From: Vermamoeba vermiformis | Taxonomy: Eukaryota; Tubulinea; Echinamoebida | Direction of reading: 5' to 3' | DNA length: 64,000 nt | NCBI GenBank assembly: GCA_045837725.1 | Contig: JBEWZL010000124.1 | Location: 1 to 64,000, forward strand | The notes under the pieces: model-generated | The model's input: only the letters and a program-made list of their open reading frames with translations | What the model was told of the DNA's origin: nothing | The model's database searches: none | In this document: one piece after another, positions 9,430-21,322 of the stretch | Layout of the letters: each line of letters starts with the position of its first letter | Position numbering within the stretch: position 1 is the first letter of the stretch | Position numbers and translations under genes: made by a program

Positions 9430-11952
9430 ATGACATTCTTAGCTTTGAAGACGAGAACTATCGTTTTCGTCATGGCTATCATAGTAAGTACAATAGCACT
9501 GGTATTTATTACATAGCTAATGTTACTGCCGATAATCGTAATGATATAAATTGAAACGACCGGGTGATCGGAAAAAGCAAATTATAAATAATTTATCGTT
9601 TAAAATTGATTATCAATATCAATCAACGCACCCTACCGAGTCGTGTTTTGACTAGGGCAGCAATCCAGCGGCGATTCACAGCGTGGAATTATTCAATTCG
9701 AAAGACTCCTATCGACAACTCCCGTCCACGAATTTTATTCCCGCTGGCTTTGCAGCCTTTATAATTATCGATAAAAGTACTGATCATGCTCCTTAGGCCT
9801 CAATTTTTGTCGGGCATTCATCGGCCTTGAATCTGATCATTTCAGATGGAAGTGGACTGAACGTTACAACTTTGCTATCGCCTAGAACGACAACTGGTCC
9901 TAGTAATTATAATATCACTGCCGTCCCTATTATTGCAGAGCCAGTAGATGCATGCACCGAATTCAAGAACGCTGCCGACATGTTGGGAAAGATCGTAATC
10001 GTCGAATGGGGCACATGCAGTCCTATGGTCAAAACAAGACTTGCCCAAGCCAACGGCGCATTAGTAAGTAACTGAAACCTCTTTAAGGTCCAATTTCGAT
10101 TCAATATTCCTTATTAAAGCAATAATTTTATTTACGATCCGGATCAGCACCGAAAACACCTGATTCAGTTTTTTAAAGAGATTGCCGCCTTAAAAATAAG
10201 ACTAATAGGATTATGAAACTTGACTAATCCTTATCTTTTTTGAATTCAACATTCTGATCCAAAAAAGTTCTATTTTTAAAACTGATCTTGAGTTTAAATT
10301 TATTCGATTCCTTCACTCACTAAATCCGATGACCAATACCATTTTAATTAATTAAAAATTTTATTTTTAGGCAGTTTTGGTTCGTGAACCTCTCGCAGTC
10401 GTTCCTGGTCAATACTTCAGTATGATCGACGGAACTGATCTTTCTGACATCGTGATTCCCATGCTTTACATTTCTCAACCCGTAAGTACAATTTGTAGAG
10501 ATATTGATTCAATCGCCAATCTCCCTTCTCGCAAAACGTATCAATTAAGTAATGTCAATTTTTCTTGTGGTGTACTACTTGCGTGATCCGAACAACCAAT
10601 TTATCGGTTCTAGCCCGTAGACTACCCCCTAAGTAATGCTTATATTTTTTCCTGTAGACCTCGGATGAGATCAAAAAAGCACTGGAATTGTCTGGGGTTA
10701 ACGTTGCCGTCAATATCTGGCCAGGTAAATATGAATGTCCCGTTATAGAGACAATTAAAGTTTTGCGATATTATTTGCACAGCAATCGGTCATAAAATAC
10801 TACTTGCTATTTTTAGTAATCGTGTTTCATTTGACTCACGTCTCACGTTTAAAAATAGAACCTGGACCGTGGGAGATCCAAAACGAAGGTTTCGGCGTTA
10901 TCATCTACTGGGCTCCTATTCAAGCTGGTCATTTGGCTCTCGCTATTTGGGCTTCATTCTTGCTCATTCAACACATCATTCAATATCAAAAGAAGAAAGT
11001 GTTGCCGCTCATTATTTTGCCAATCATCATCGTTTCCTCAATTGGTATGCTTATATCTATTAATTTCTATAATAATGGTGACTTACCCTTCGATCTTTAA
11101 GTTCGCATCTTCTTTTTCTTCATTACTGCTATGCTTCAATCGCGTGTGCCTGCCTTTAATTTGCCAGTCTACGCCACATTCATTCTCGCGCCGTTCTCTG
11201 AAGCCGTTTTGCAAGTCGCCTTTGCCTTGATCGCCTTCACTTGGTACGAGGCCATGACTCAAACCAAATCCGTTCCCAAGACTTTCAGCAAGATGCGTAT
11301 ACCTGCTATTATCTGCTCGGTTATTGTTGCTGGTGCTACTTCAGTCATCAACATCGTTTCTTCTGCGCTCTACTCGACGCTGATCATTGCGGTCACGGGC
11401 ATCATTGCGCTCTTGTTCTACATTGTAAGTATTGGTGCTCATTACGTAATCATTTTTAGCCGATAATAACGTACATATCTTATCAACAGGCCCTCTTTGT
11501 ATTGTACTTGGTTGCTGCTATTAAGCTCTATCGTATTTTGTTCCGTGCTGATGCTCACAGATCTACCGAACACAACGAAAAGATGCAGAACGTAAGTTTA
11601 ATTTAAAGTCATTAATTATGATATCGTTTACTTACCTCTATGATAGTTCATTCGACGTGTGATTGCCCTCTTGATCGCTATCTTTTTGAACTTGCTGGGT
11701 TCAATCTTCTTGTTGACGATGGGCTCAGATCCAGCCTTGTTCACCTGGTTCGTCTATCCCATCGGCCGTGGTGTATTTATCTTGATCTCGATGTACATTG
11801 CTACCTCGTTCTTCCAACTCTCCTACGTGCCTGCAAGCTCTAAGTCCAGATCCAAAGCCTCTGGCTCAGCCGATGGTTCTAAGAAGGGAACAACAGCCGC
11901 GGGCGACTCTACTAAGGGTGATGCCAGTGCCACCGTCTCGTTGAAGGCTTAA
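9430..11952 (+). CDS. PA-domain seven-transmembrane protein, 495 aa
   Basis: Nine exons (9430-9483, 9656-9776, 9846-10063, 10371-10481, 10658-10724, 10859-11044, 11102-11424, 11490-11591, 11647-11952) join in phase to 495 residues. A signal peptide (MTFLALKTRTIVFVMAII) leads into a protease-associated (PA) domain. Its core reads GKIVIVEWGTCSPMVKTRLA, then QANGALAVLVREP and IPMLYISQ. About seven hydrophobic helices follow from residue 230 onward. They resemble the THH1/TOM1/TOM3 or GPCR-like seven-helix group, but I cannot fix the family. The tail after the last helix is Ser, Lys and Ala rich (SSKSRSKASGSADGSKKG) and should face the cytosol. PA domains usually sit in the lumen or outside and help select proteins, so a sorting or receptor role in the endomembrane system is a reasonable inference. 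Confidence 0.85.
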
Positions 11953-12104
11953 TATGTGTATTTATATCGATAGAGCAGTTTTGAAAATGTACATAATAGT
12001 GCTCTATAAAAAACGACTATTGAAAACATTTAGTTTATTTAACCTAAGAGACTTTGTAGCAATTAAAGTCTTAGAAAGGAGTGGCCCAAGCTTAGAAAAC
12101 AGTA

Positions 12105-14970
12105 TTAGTATGGAACTAAGGCATTGCAAAGTGATGGATCTACTTACCGACAAGAGTGAAGTGGGTAGCAGTGCTTTGAGAGACTTGGTAAGGGCTGCCG
12201 TAGACACCAATGACGATACGGCTGTCAATTGCGTCTTCGTATTCGAATTGAACCATGTGAGTAGAGCTAGCAGTCTGATCGGCAACGTCGTGTACGCTAA
12301 TAGATGGTTAAGTTTGTTTGGGCATAAATGGCGCAGCTACGTACTTCAAAGTGGGGATAGTGTCGTCAGAAGCAAAGAGCCAAATGAAACCACCATCACC
12401 GCTGGGGTTGTTCTCGCGCAAGTGAACGTAGATGGAAGAGCTGACAACGTTAAATGAGTAGTAGATCCAGTCATTGGAGCGCACTGAACCGGTCACATTT
12501 TGACCAACATTCAAGTGAGTAACACCTATGATAACACTATTAGAGCTGCCCTCTATTTAATCCGCACTATTACTTACTGCGAGTGCAATCAGCACCGGCA
12601 TAACCGCTGTCGCAGAGGCATTGGCCATTGACGCAACGACCATGATTGTTGCAGTTGCGCAAGCAAGTGCCTAGGCGCGAGTGCATTAGAGATTACATAA
12701 CATGAGTGAGACCGATAGTAACTTACTTGACTCGACAACGGTGACACGATAAGAGCAGGCAGTCCAGCCATAAACTCCAATCCAGAATGTACCTTGAAGA
12801 GGGTTGGGGATGGCAAGAGTGACGTTTTGACCGATGCGCTCGTCAGCGTAGTCGTAGTTGATGCGAGTGGGCTTGCCGTCCTTCTTGACATAGACGTCGC
12901 AGTCGTGGGTGGCGCTGTCTTGACTGATCACAACGGAGACCGTGCGAGCAGTGAAGGTTTGGAACACGTAGTAGTTCCAGGCATTGTCAGTGACAAAACC
13001 GCGCTCAGAAGTACCGAAGACCAAGGGGTCAGTCTCTGTGAAGAGTAAAAGAATGAGTTTCAATTCTGGATGAGACAAGTTTTACAAACTTACTAGTCTC
13101 GCAATAGTCGCCCAAGTAGCCAGCATTGCATTGGCAAGATTGGGTGTTGCCGCCACCGACGCAGTTGCCGTGGTTTGAGCAACGAGAAGGGCATTCAGCT
13201 GGCACGGAATACAGTCAGTCAAATGGTAACACCAATGATAACAGCACCAATCGAGCTATTAGTACTTACCGTCAGTAGTAGTGGCCTTGATGGTAAAGCT
13301 GCAAGCAGAGAAACCATAGACACCAATGTACCAGTAGCCACGATCGGCATCAGCAATGGCGACGGTAGAATCTGCAGCGAGAGTGGAGTTCAAGTAGTCC
13401 CTAAATATGAAGTGAGCTATTACTCGCAATGTGCTGATCCGTTACACGTACCAGTGGAAGAAGTCAGGAGTACCATCACGGCGGACGTACAGATCGCAGT
13501 CACCAGTGGTCGAAGTTTGGTGCATGAAAACAGTGAGCTTGTTGACCTTCTTAGCCAAGTTGAGCTGGTAGTATCTCCAATCACCAGTGGCGAGAGTGCC
13601 TTGCTTCTCTTGACCGACTTGCAAGTCTTCCTCGTCTAAACAAAACGGTTAGTTATTTGACCAAAAAAATGTATTTCCAACGGGCAAATTTAAGCGCACG
13701 TGCTATTGCATCGTGTCTAATACTTACGATGTTCGCAAGCGTCACCGAAATAACCGCTATAGCATCTGCAAGCACCGTTGAGGCAATCACCGTTGCCGTT
13801 GCAGTTTTGAGGGCAAGCACCAGTGACTACAGCTTGGAAAGTGTACGAGCATTCAGTGAAACCGAATACACCGGCCCACCAGGTACCACCGCGAGCATTG
13901 TCAACGCTCAAAGTGACGTTGGGAGCGAAAGAAATATCGCGCTTGTCGTAGTCATCGGATGTCGGTGCTTGAGCGTAACGAAGATACAAATCGCAGTCCT
14001 GGTCCTTAAGTGTTATTAATATGTTCTCGAGCATAAGATAATTTACAAATATCGGTCAAGCGGATAATAAATAAGCAAAGTACTTACACCAGTGCCGATC
14101 GTCTTCATGTGAACACTCAAAGAGTGAGTGCCTTGAGGAGGAACAGCGAAAGTGTAGAACTTCCATTGGAAGACACCAACGTTGTCGGAAATAAGTTGAC
14201 CAGAAGACACAGGAGTCATTTCTGCAAGATCAAGATTAGTACACGCACGATCGAAAAAATAAATTGTCAAGAATATCAATGCATGAAATCGCATATTTAC
14301 TGCCGCTTTTGCATTTTTGGTCTCGTTAATTGTTTTTTTCTGTTTAAAAGTTGCCGATGCGCAAGTTTTTCAAACTCACATCTTGTCCTTAAAGTAATTT
14401 GCACACAATAATTCTGTATCAAATTTAATAATATACTTACGGATAGAGCAATCATCGCCTTGCCAGCCAGTAATGCATCGGCAGACCTTGCTACCGTCGT
14501 TCAACTTGTAGCACTGACCGTGACCTGAGCAAGAGTTGGGGCATTGATCTTTACTAACGGGCGTGCCTTGGGCATTCACTATGTAATATTTGAACGTTAA
14601 TGGCGTGCAAAGAGCTGAGTTAGTATTCAAGGTGCCCGATCCAAGTAAATCAGAAAAATAAGTAAAATCTTCCAATAATTATTTGGTTACTGTTATTGCG
14701 GATTATATCGATATATATGTTGACACACAGTTATTTCAATTGCTAAGCAATTAATGTTGACGTTTTCTGCCAAGTCTGTCAGATACGAAAAATATTTCAT
14801 ATTGGTTATTGGATTACTGGTCAATAATTCACATATTTAGTTGTACAATTATTTGGGCATTATTATTTGCTCTGGGGATAAATTACAACGGTCAAAAATG
14901 AGCACTTACCGTAGACAGAAAATACTATGCAGATCAAAGCTGCAATAGCAAATGTTCGTGCTGTGATCAT
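12105..14970 (-). CDS. Secreted EGF plus beta-domain repeat protein 1, about 590 aa
   Basis: Twelve exons from 14910-14970 down to 12105-12115 join in phase to about 590 residues. A signal peptide ([18 protein letters not shown]) is followed by four repeats. Each repeat is one EGF-like module and one beta-sandwich module of about 110 residues resembling the bacterial pre-peptidase C-terminal (PPC) fold. EGF modules have six cysteines, for example [18 protein letters not shown] and [18 protein letters not shown]. Beta modules share [16 protein letters not shown] calcium-type loops and a [16 protein letters not shown] closing strand. No membrane anchor is visible, so the product should be secreted or in vesicle lumen. 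The first intron is long (about 370 nt), and the last exon is tiny and least certain. A paralogue with the same layout lies at 61161-63988. Confidence 0.85.
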
Positions 14971-15339
14971 AATTATAGCCTTCACAACAAAAACAAAATT
15001 GAAGGACTGATGTTGCCTGATTGCGAGATCGACAAAAAAAACTACCAAAAAGTTACGAAGAGTTTTCCAAACCTCGCAAAAAAGCACTTTATTTGAAATT
15101 ACACAGAGTAGGTACATACACACATGTACCACTTCGACCTTTTGACCAAGTTCAGCTTGGACAGAGGGAGCTAATCAGCCGAAGATCGACGAACTAAGAT
15201 CCGGCTTGTATCTTTTGAATAGATGGAACTTTGCAAAACGTTCTCATATTTACCCGCTAATCCCAAAGATTATCTCGAAGCTCGAATGATACTAAAGCTA
15301 CAATAAATAGGATTTATGTACAAAATTACAAGTAGGGGC
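14971..15339. other. Intergenic, no gene seen
   Basis: This lies between two minus-strand genes. It should hold the promoter of the EGF-repeat gene and the 3' end of the ThrE-type gene. No further features are seen. Confidence 0.55.
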
Positions 15340-17129
15340 TTAATATTGCTTGAATATTAACGTCTTGGTCGGAAATACAATGGAGTTGCCAATGAACATT
15401 CCGACAGTAATTGACAAGGCGATCGTAATCATTTGAAAACTGAATCCAATACCTTGAACGATGTTGTCGGACAATATATTCGTCACACCACGCACACCTA
15501 TGCCGCCGGGTACCAATATAATAACGCCTGAGATGACGGCTGGGATCGACGGCTTGCCAGTAAACCTCGAGTACAAATTGCCGAACAAAACAACGGCGAA
15601 TGACGCAAGTACTGACGCTGCTTCAGCTGGGAAATAGAGGCCTGCAAAGTACGACACTAAGAATGCGAGAATGCTCGAGGCCAGCATTACAGGCCATTGC
15701 TTGTAAGATCCGCCGAGTAAAATGTTCAACGTAGCAGCTGTAAACATAGTTAATACCAGGACGCAGATTGCATCGTATTGAACTAGAGTAGCGTACCTGA
15801 TATCGGGTAGAAGTAAAAGTACCACCATACGTCAAAAGCAGGACACAGATCTACAATGTCTTCAGGGACCCACGCAGCTAATTTTGTGCCAATAACAATG
15901 CCTAGACCAAGTTCTACGGCCGTTAAGAACGCTGAAAATAATTTCGATGTGCCTGACACCATGTTACGCGTGGCTAATTCCGACACCGCAATAGTGATGC
16001 TGAAACCAGGTAATAGATACAAAATAGAGCTGAATATGATGCCTTTAGTGCACACTGGAGTAATTGAATAAGCAGCTCTAGACAGATACATCGTTGTTAG
16101 TATACATGCAGCTGTTGTGTAGCGAAACTTACCTCGCGCAAAAAGCAGCAACAACGGAGCAGACAAACTCCAAAATTCTTCCGAAACCTGTGAACTTGTC
16201 GCCCACAAAGCAGAGGCCACCGAGTATTGTCGCTATTATGAATGTGATTAACACGTCTAGCCAGCCACAGTTGAAAAATACTGGCCCAATAGCTGCTGAA
16301 CACACGGCGAAGGAGAGCAACCAGATTGCCTCTGATTATCAACTCGTTAATGCCAACTACATTATTTTGCAATAGTGCCTGGTTATTGGTGTAGGGATGA
16401 TAGCTTACTATTGACAACGGGTGGCTTCATTCGAATTTTATCGAGTTCTCTGATTGCGTCTAAATGATGGATGGATGTTAGAGTGATAGACCAAAGAATT
16501 CTCGCAAAGTAATAACTTACCCAATAAGGTAACTGCACCGCAAGCGACTTGATCACACAGCTCGTCTACTTCATCAAGTTTAGCTACATTCAAACCAGGT
16601 GCTACTCGTAGTACGTGCGTTTCGGACGCACGAGTCTCGGGGTTGCCAAATGTTATGATGATTAGCGTCGGCAACACTGCAAAATTTCCTTGAATATTAA
16701 ATCGGTGGCAGCACTGATCCATATTAAATTCCACTCGGTGAGCTGGAGCCTATGAATAGATTGATATCAGATAAACATGATCTAATGGTTATAAATAAAC
16801 ATACCCCGTATGAATGTAATGCGCGGCATAATTTTATCAGGAACGGAATGACAACATCCAAATCTTGATCCGTTAATGGCGGCGCGTGACCATTCTCCAC
16901 ATCAACTGTTTTCTTCTTCTTCTTCTTCCGTTTACAGCAATTTAATTCGGCATCTAGAAAAGTTGATAGACTTAGCGACAAGCAGACTTTTCCAACCGCG
17001 ATCCGACCAATAAACAATCGCAAACTTACAGCGTCGTTTTGATATAACTTTGCCCTTCTTTAATTGTCCAATATTTGGGTGCACTTCACTACTGCTGTCA
17101 TCGCTAGACCAATCCTGGGTCACAGACAT
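15340..17129 (-). CDS. ThrE/DUF1212-family membrane transporter
   Basis: The gene starts MSVTQDWSSDDSSSEVHPN at 17129 and ends ...TLIFKQY at 15340, with several short introns. The N-terminal domain has the family pattern DQDLDVVIPFLIKLCRALHS, then MDQCCHRFNIQGNFAVLPT. Two membrane halves follow. Half one includes AVCSAAIGPVFFNCGWLDVL, GGLCFVGDKF and ILYLLPGFSITIAVSELATR. Half two includes KPSIPAVISGVIILVPGGIG. This is the organisation of bacterial threonine/serine exporters and of fungal Prm10-type and plant homologues. Transport of small amino acids or organic acids is the family inference; direction and membrane are unknown. A run of lysines follows the first intron. Confidence 0.85.
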
Positions 17130-17573
17130 GTTCTAGATCGTCGAAGAGGCGTTAATTCACCTTGATAATTTCGCATATATTATTGTAATAATTATTAAAA
17201 ATTATTATTATGTTCCCAGGCCAAACTGGGAATTTTGGTGCACCCGAATAAATTTGTTCTGATCCACATACCAAACGCGCAGGATCCATTCTGTCGATTG
17301 AATTCACTTAATATTCTATTATTTACATATAATACATGCTTGTGGCGCTCAGTGCTCGACGTAAATAAATTGACAGTTAGCAAAATTGCGAGTTTTGGTA
17401 CTTCGAGCCAAAAACGGAAAAATTGGTTCCCTTGAACAAACAGTAACTTGATGTTTATAATTAAGGTTTATATACTTCGAAAATGTACAAAAATTACAGT
17501 CAACTCGGTAGATCTTACTCTATCGACTTTGTGATGGCGTACCAAAGGGAGCTCTCTAAATAACTGATCCTAT

Positions 17574-18722
17574 TTACACCTTGAGCTTCTTTTGCTGATT
17601 TTCCCAATCTAGCTTCTCGCTTTCGTAGCGGCGTTTATCTTCTTTGGCCTTCTTTTGATAGATCTGTGTGGAGACAAACGCGATTAATTTAGATTAGCGA
17701 AGCAATTATTACTGAAATAGTGCTCACCTCCTTAGTCTTCAAATCCAAGTCAGCCCATTCGCCGTTGATCAGTTCTTTAATCGTGGTGCCGTTTGAGTGC
17801 GGGTGCTTCAACTTGAGCGCGGGAGTGCGTGCCTTGACGTAGATGGCGTAGGCATTCATCGGCTTCTTTGGCTCGGGCAATGCCTCGACCTTCTTGGCCT
17901 CCTTTTTAATTACACGCTCGTCCTTCTTAGTCTTGCCACCGCGGTTAGCATTGCTGCGGTGCTTGTCGTTTTCCTTGTCATCATCGCTATCCGAGTCAAC
18001 TTGCTTGCGAGCTTTGGACTGCGAAGAGGATTTCTCCACTGCCTTTGTAGTGGTTGCTTTGTGCTTGGAAGACAACTTCATTGAAGCCATACGGCTGGTC
18101 AACTCGTCAGCATCAGAGTCGGATTCAGCCTGTGATCTCGAGTCCTCGTCGTCTTCTGAGGCGCTATCCTCAGCCACCTCATAGTCTTCGGCGTCATCGT
18201 CCGAGTAATCCGTTTTGCTCTTTCTGGCGGCTACTTGTTTGGTAGCCTTTGGTTTTGCACTCGCAGACTTTTTAGGCTTGGACTCCTCAATAAAATCCTT
18301 TAAATGCGGCGTTAGTCTTGAACCGCAATATTACATAATAATATCAACTACTACCTGGATAGTATCGTCATCCTCATCGGATCCAGCGTCGCTTTTCTGG
18401 CAATAGAAAACATTGATTAACTTTTTGCAAATAAATAGTCTATAGCGTAGGCACCTACATAACCTCTCTCGAATAATTTTTTCTTTACGGAAAAATCGTC
18501 TGCGGCAAGTCCTCTATTGCGGGCATTAAATTCCTTTTCGTTTACTCCACGAATCTTGACTAGTGGACTAAAAGGCGATGCGGGACGAGCAGATTCAACG
18601 TCGCTCTCGCTTTCATAGGAGCTCTCGTCCTCGGATTCGGGGGCGTAGCTGTCCTCATCGTCATCTGAGAAAAATTCGTCGCTGAATTCGTCTTCGCTGA
18701 GTTGCTTGCTTCTCTTTGACAT
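17574..18722 (-). CDS. HMG-box nuclear protein, about 321 aa
   Basis: Four exons (18459-18722, 18355-18396, 17728-18297, 17574-17663) join in phase zero to about 321 residues. The N-terminal two thirds is acidic and serine-rich with scattered basic patches (SKRSKQLSEDEFSDEFFSDD; KKSASAKPKATKQVAARKSK). One C-terminal HMG box begins PKKPMNAYAIYVKARTPALK and continues through INGEWADLDLKTKEIYQKKA to the end. The Pro, Met, Ala and Tyr pattern and WADL match non-sequence-specific chromatin HMG boxes such as HMGB or the SSRP1 C terminus. The FACT core domains of SSRP1 are absent, so this is a separate chromatin protein that probably bends DNA. Confidence 0.88.
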
Positions 18723-18907
18723 TTCAAACTATGGAGTTTAGCGTCGTTTTGTGGTATTGCTAACAAAAAAATAAACTAAAGTTCAAATTGCAACGGTTAC
18801 AAAAAATTTGGCGCGGTTTTTGGCGCGGATTTTCGTATTTCCCTAGATACAAATGCCTTGTAGCCGTAATAAATAATTTATCGTTAGTATTTACATTTAA
18901 AAGGATA

Positions 18908-20973
18908 TTAATCCATATTCGTTTGTTTCGTCGTGACAAGTTCGGTGATGATAGTAACTGTACTGATGATACCAAAAGTGAGACCGGTAATGCCCACCAT
19001 GAATGGCGCAAAGTTTCTGAACGTCGTCAGGCGTTCAGACTTCAAAGTGTACTTCAGCTTAATGTACATAAAGGTCGGGAAGACGTAGGACAACAAGGTG
19101 AGCGAAGTGGACCCTAAGTGGAGATTAGTACGGGTATGCGTCACCAACGTTGAGTCATGGTCATACCTAGCAAGCTAAAAATGGTGACAATGGACGGGAA
19201 GAAAATAGCTAGAATAAAAGCAGAACTGACGACAACGGTGATAATGATGGCATTGCGACGGAAAGATAGCTTCTTGTCTGGGTCCATGTCACTCTTTCGG
19301 ATGGTGAATAACATGTTGATTGCGTGTCTGCACGGGAATGAAGACATAGGAAATGAGAAAATGATCGCTGCGGTCATAATCATTCGGATCAGGTTGATGA
19401 AAACTTGATTTTCAGGGTAGCTGTTCAAGATGTTGCCTGTTGTTAATTAGCCTCAGGTGGTGAAATAAAATTTACGATTGTAATATTACCTTCAGTCTTA
19501 GATCCAAATGTGCAATATCCAAGCTCGCCAATAATGGCGTACGCTACGAATACCATCACCATTGCAGCATGGATAGCCTGTGTGAAACATTAGTATCTAA
19601 TGCGAGTGTTCTCGTTGCCAAGTTGACTCGTACTCTATTGACTCGGTGCTTCGCCTCCTCCTTTACTTCGGAATAAGCTAACGGAAATCATTAGCTCAGG
19701 TAAACACTTCGCACTCATATCGATAGTACGTACCAGGCAACATCGTTGTGTGGCACGCGAACGCAAAAGTGAACAATGGTGTCGCGAAGAATATGTCCAT
19801 GTCCCACTTGAACGCTTGAAGGTCCCAAGTAGGAATAGTTCCATTGACTGCTTGCACGAAGAAGTATACAAAAACCATCACGGCAAAGATAAATATACCA
19901 GCAACGGAGAGAGCACTGCGTGCTTCACGTTAGAGTCATTGAAAGTATGCTGACAAGCAACTTACCTCGTGACGCGTAGATGGTCAAAATTGCGGAATAA
20001 GGCAAGCGGAAAAACAAAAACCAGAGTCATAATCAGCGTAATTAACCACCGCGAGCTGAGGACGTGATTGGCGAATCCGAACCATTCCATCACGGGCATC
20101 ATGAAGTCTCCAATGACAATCAGATATCCCGCACAACTACAAAGGGTGTTAGTTTTGACCTCACTAGAACACGGTTGACAAGCTACTTACACTCCAAAAT
20201 TTAACAAAATTGTGCAAACAGACACCTAGCAAAAAGAAGTCAGATCCGGAAACTCATTGATATGCTACGTACCATAATATATCCGGCAGTGCCGGCAAAT
20301 TCTCGCCCTAAAATCTCGTAATGTGACGCCATTTTTTCTCTGTTCCATACATTCACTAGTTCCGCACTCTTCACGAGCAAGTTTAATGTGTAATCAGCGA
20401 CCTGACCAGAATTAGCGCTCCAATGACAATAAAATAACGCACTGGGACTTACAAGGCCAAACAATACTAAAATAATAGCTCCGAGCGCATAGCCAGTAGC
20501 TTTGAAGGCGAAGGGAAGAGCGAGAAGGCCTAAACACGAAAATAATTAATACCTTATCGAAAATAGTATTTTCGAGCATAGCATCTATAAAATTATGTTA
20601 CAATTATTCCCTTTTCGCTAACACAATCGGGAAAGTCAATTATTAATTGAAAAAATTATTTAAAATTATTTGAAAATTAGACAGAGCACTAATACATATC
20701 ACATAAAATATTGTAAGAATATAATAGTTAGGGGGATTATTATTATTCATATGGTTTCATACCTGACCCGATCGCAGCATTAGACAAATTCAAACTAATA
20801 GACGGCAAGCCAGCAGTTTTTACTTGTTGATCAAATATTTCACGCACGGGATTATTGGACTTGGCATACGCATCCATGTCATAATCATCAATGGCATCGT
20901 CATCTAGGTCTTCGAGCTCTGTCTCATCAAATTGGTCGCCATTATCTACGAATTCAAACTTTTGACCACTCAT
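18908..20973 (-). CDS. SLC38-like amino acid transporter (AAAP family)
   Basis: The gene starts MSGQKFEFVDNGDQFDETEL with an acidic cytosolic tail of about 55 residues. It then has the family N-terminal helix VKTAGLPSISLNLSNAAIGS, continuing GLLALPFAFKATGY. About eleven membrane segments follow through many short exons, ending in ITELVTTKQTNMD. GLLALPFA, the FHCN-like TFAFACHTTMLP and the SFPCRHAINML segment are typical of sodium-coupled neutral amino acid transporters of the SLC38 type. It probably works at the plasma membrane or lysosome. It starts about 350 bp from the divergent PP2C/cNBD gene, and its 3' end lies 185 bp from the HMG-box gene. Confidence 0.88.
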
Positions 20974-21322
20974 CTTGTGTTCTACTATACAAATTGTGAT
21001 GAGCGAAAAATGTCGCGCGTGGAGATCAAAATAAATTTCGAATTTTCAAGTAAAACGGCTCGGAGGGCTAGTCTAGGATAAGCTTCGACGCAGTAACCTA
21101 ATAACCCTAATAAGATTTCTTATAGCCCTCAATGTAGAATGCTTTTGTTTTTCGCCGAGGAAGATAACGGAAATAGTTTAATTTTTTATCTCTGAATAAT
21201 CTCGATTGACACAACCACCGTTCAGCAGGCGGCTGCATGTTTATATTTGTATAATATGACGATGTTTCTCTGACTCATACCGCTGAATACAACCAATAGA
21301 GCAATATTAAAACACCAACTTC
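20974..21322. other. Divergent promoter region
   Basis: The 349 bp lies between two divergently transcribed genes. No repeat, RNA gene or extra ORF is seen. Confidence 0.55.
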
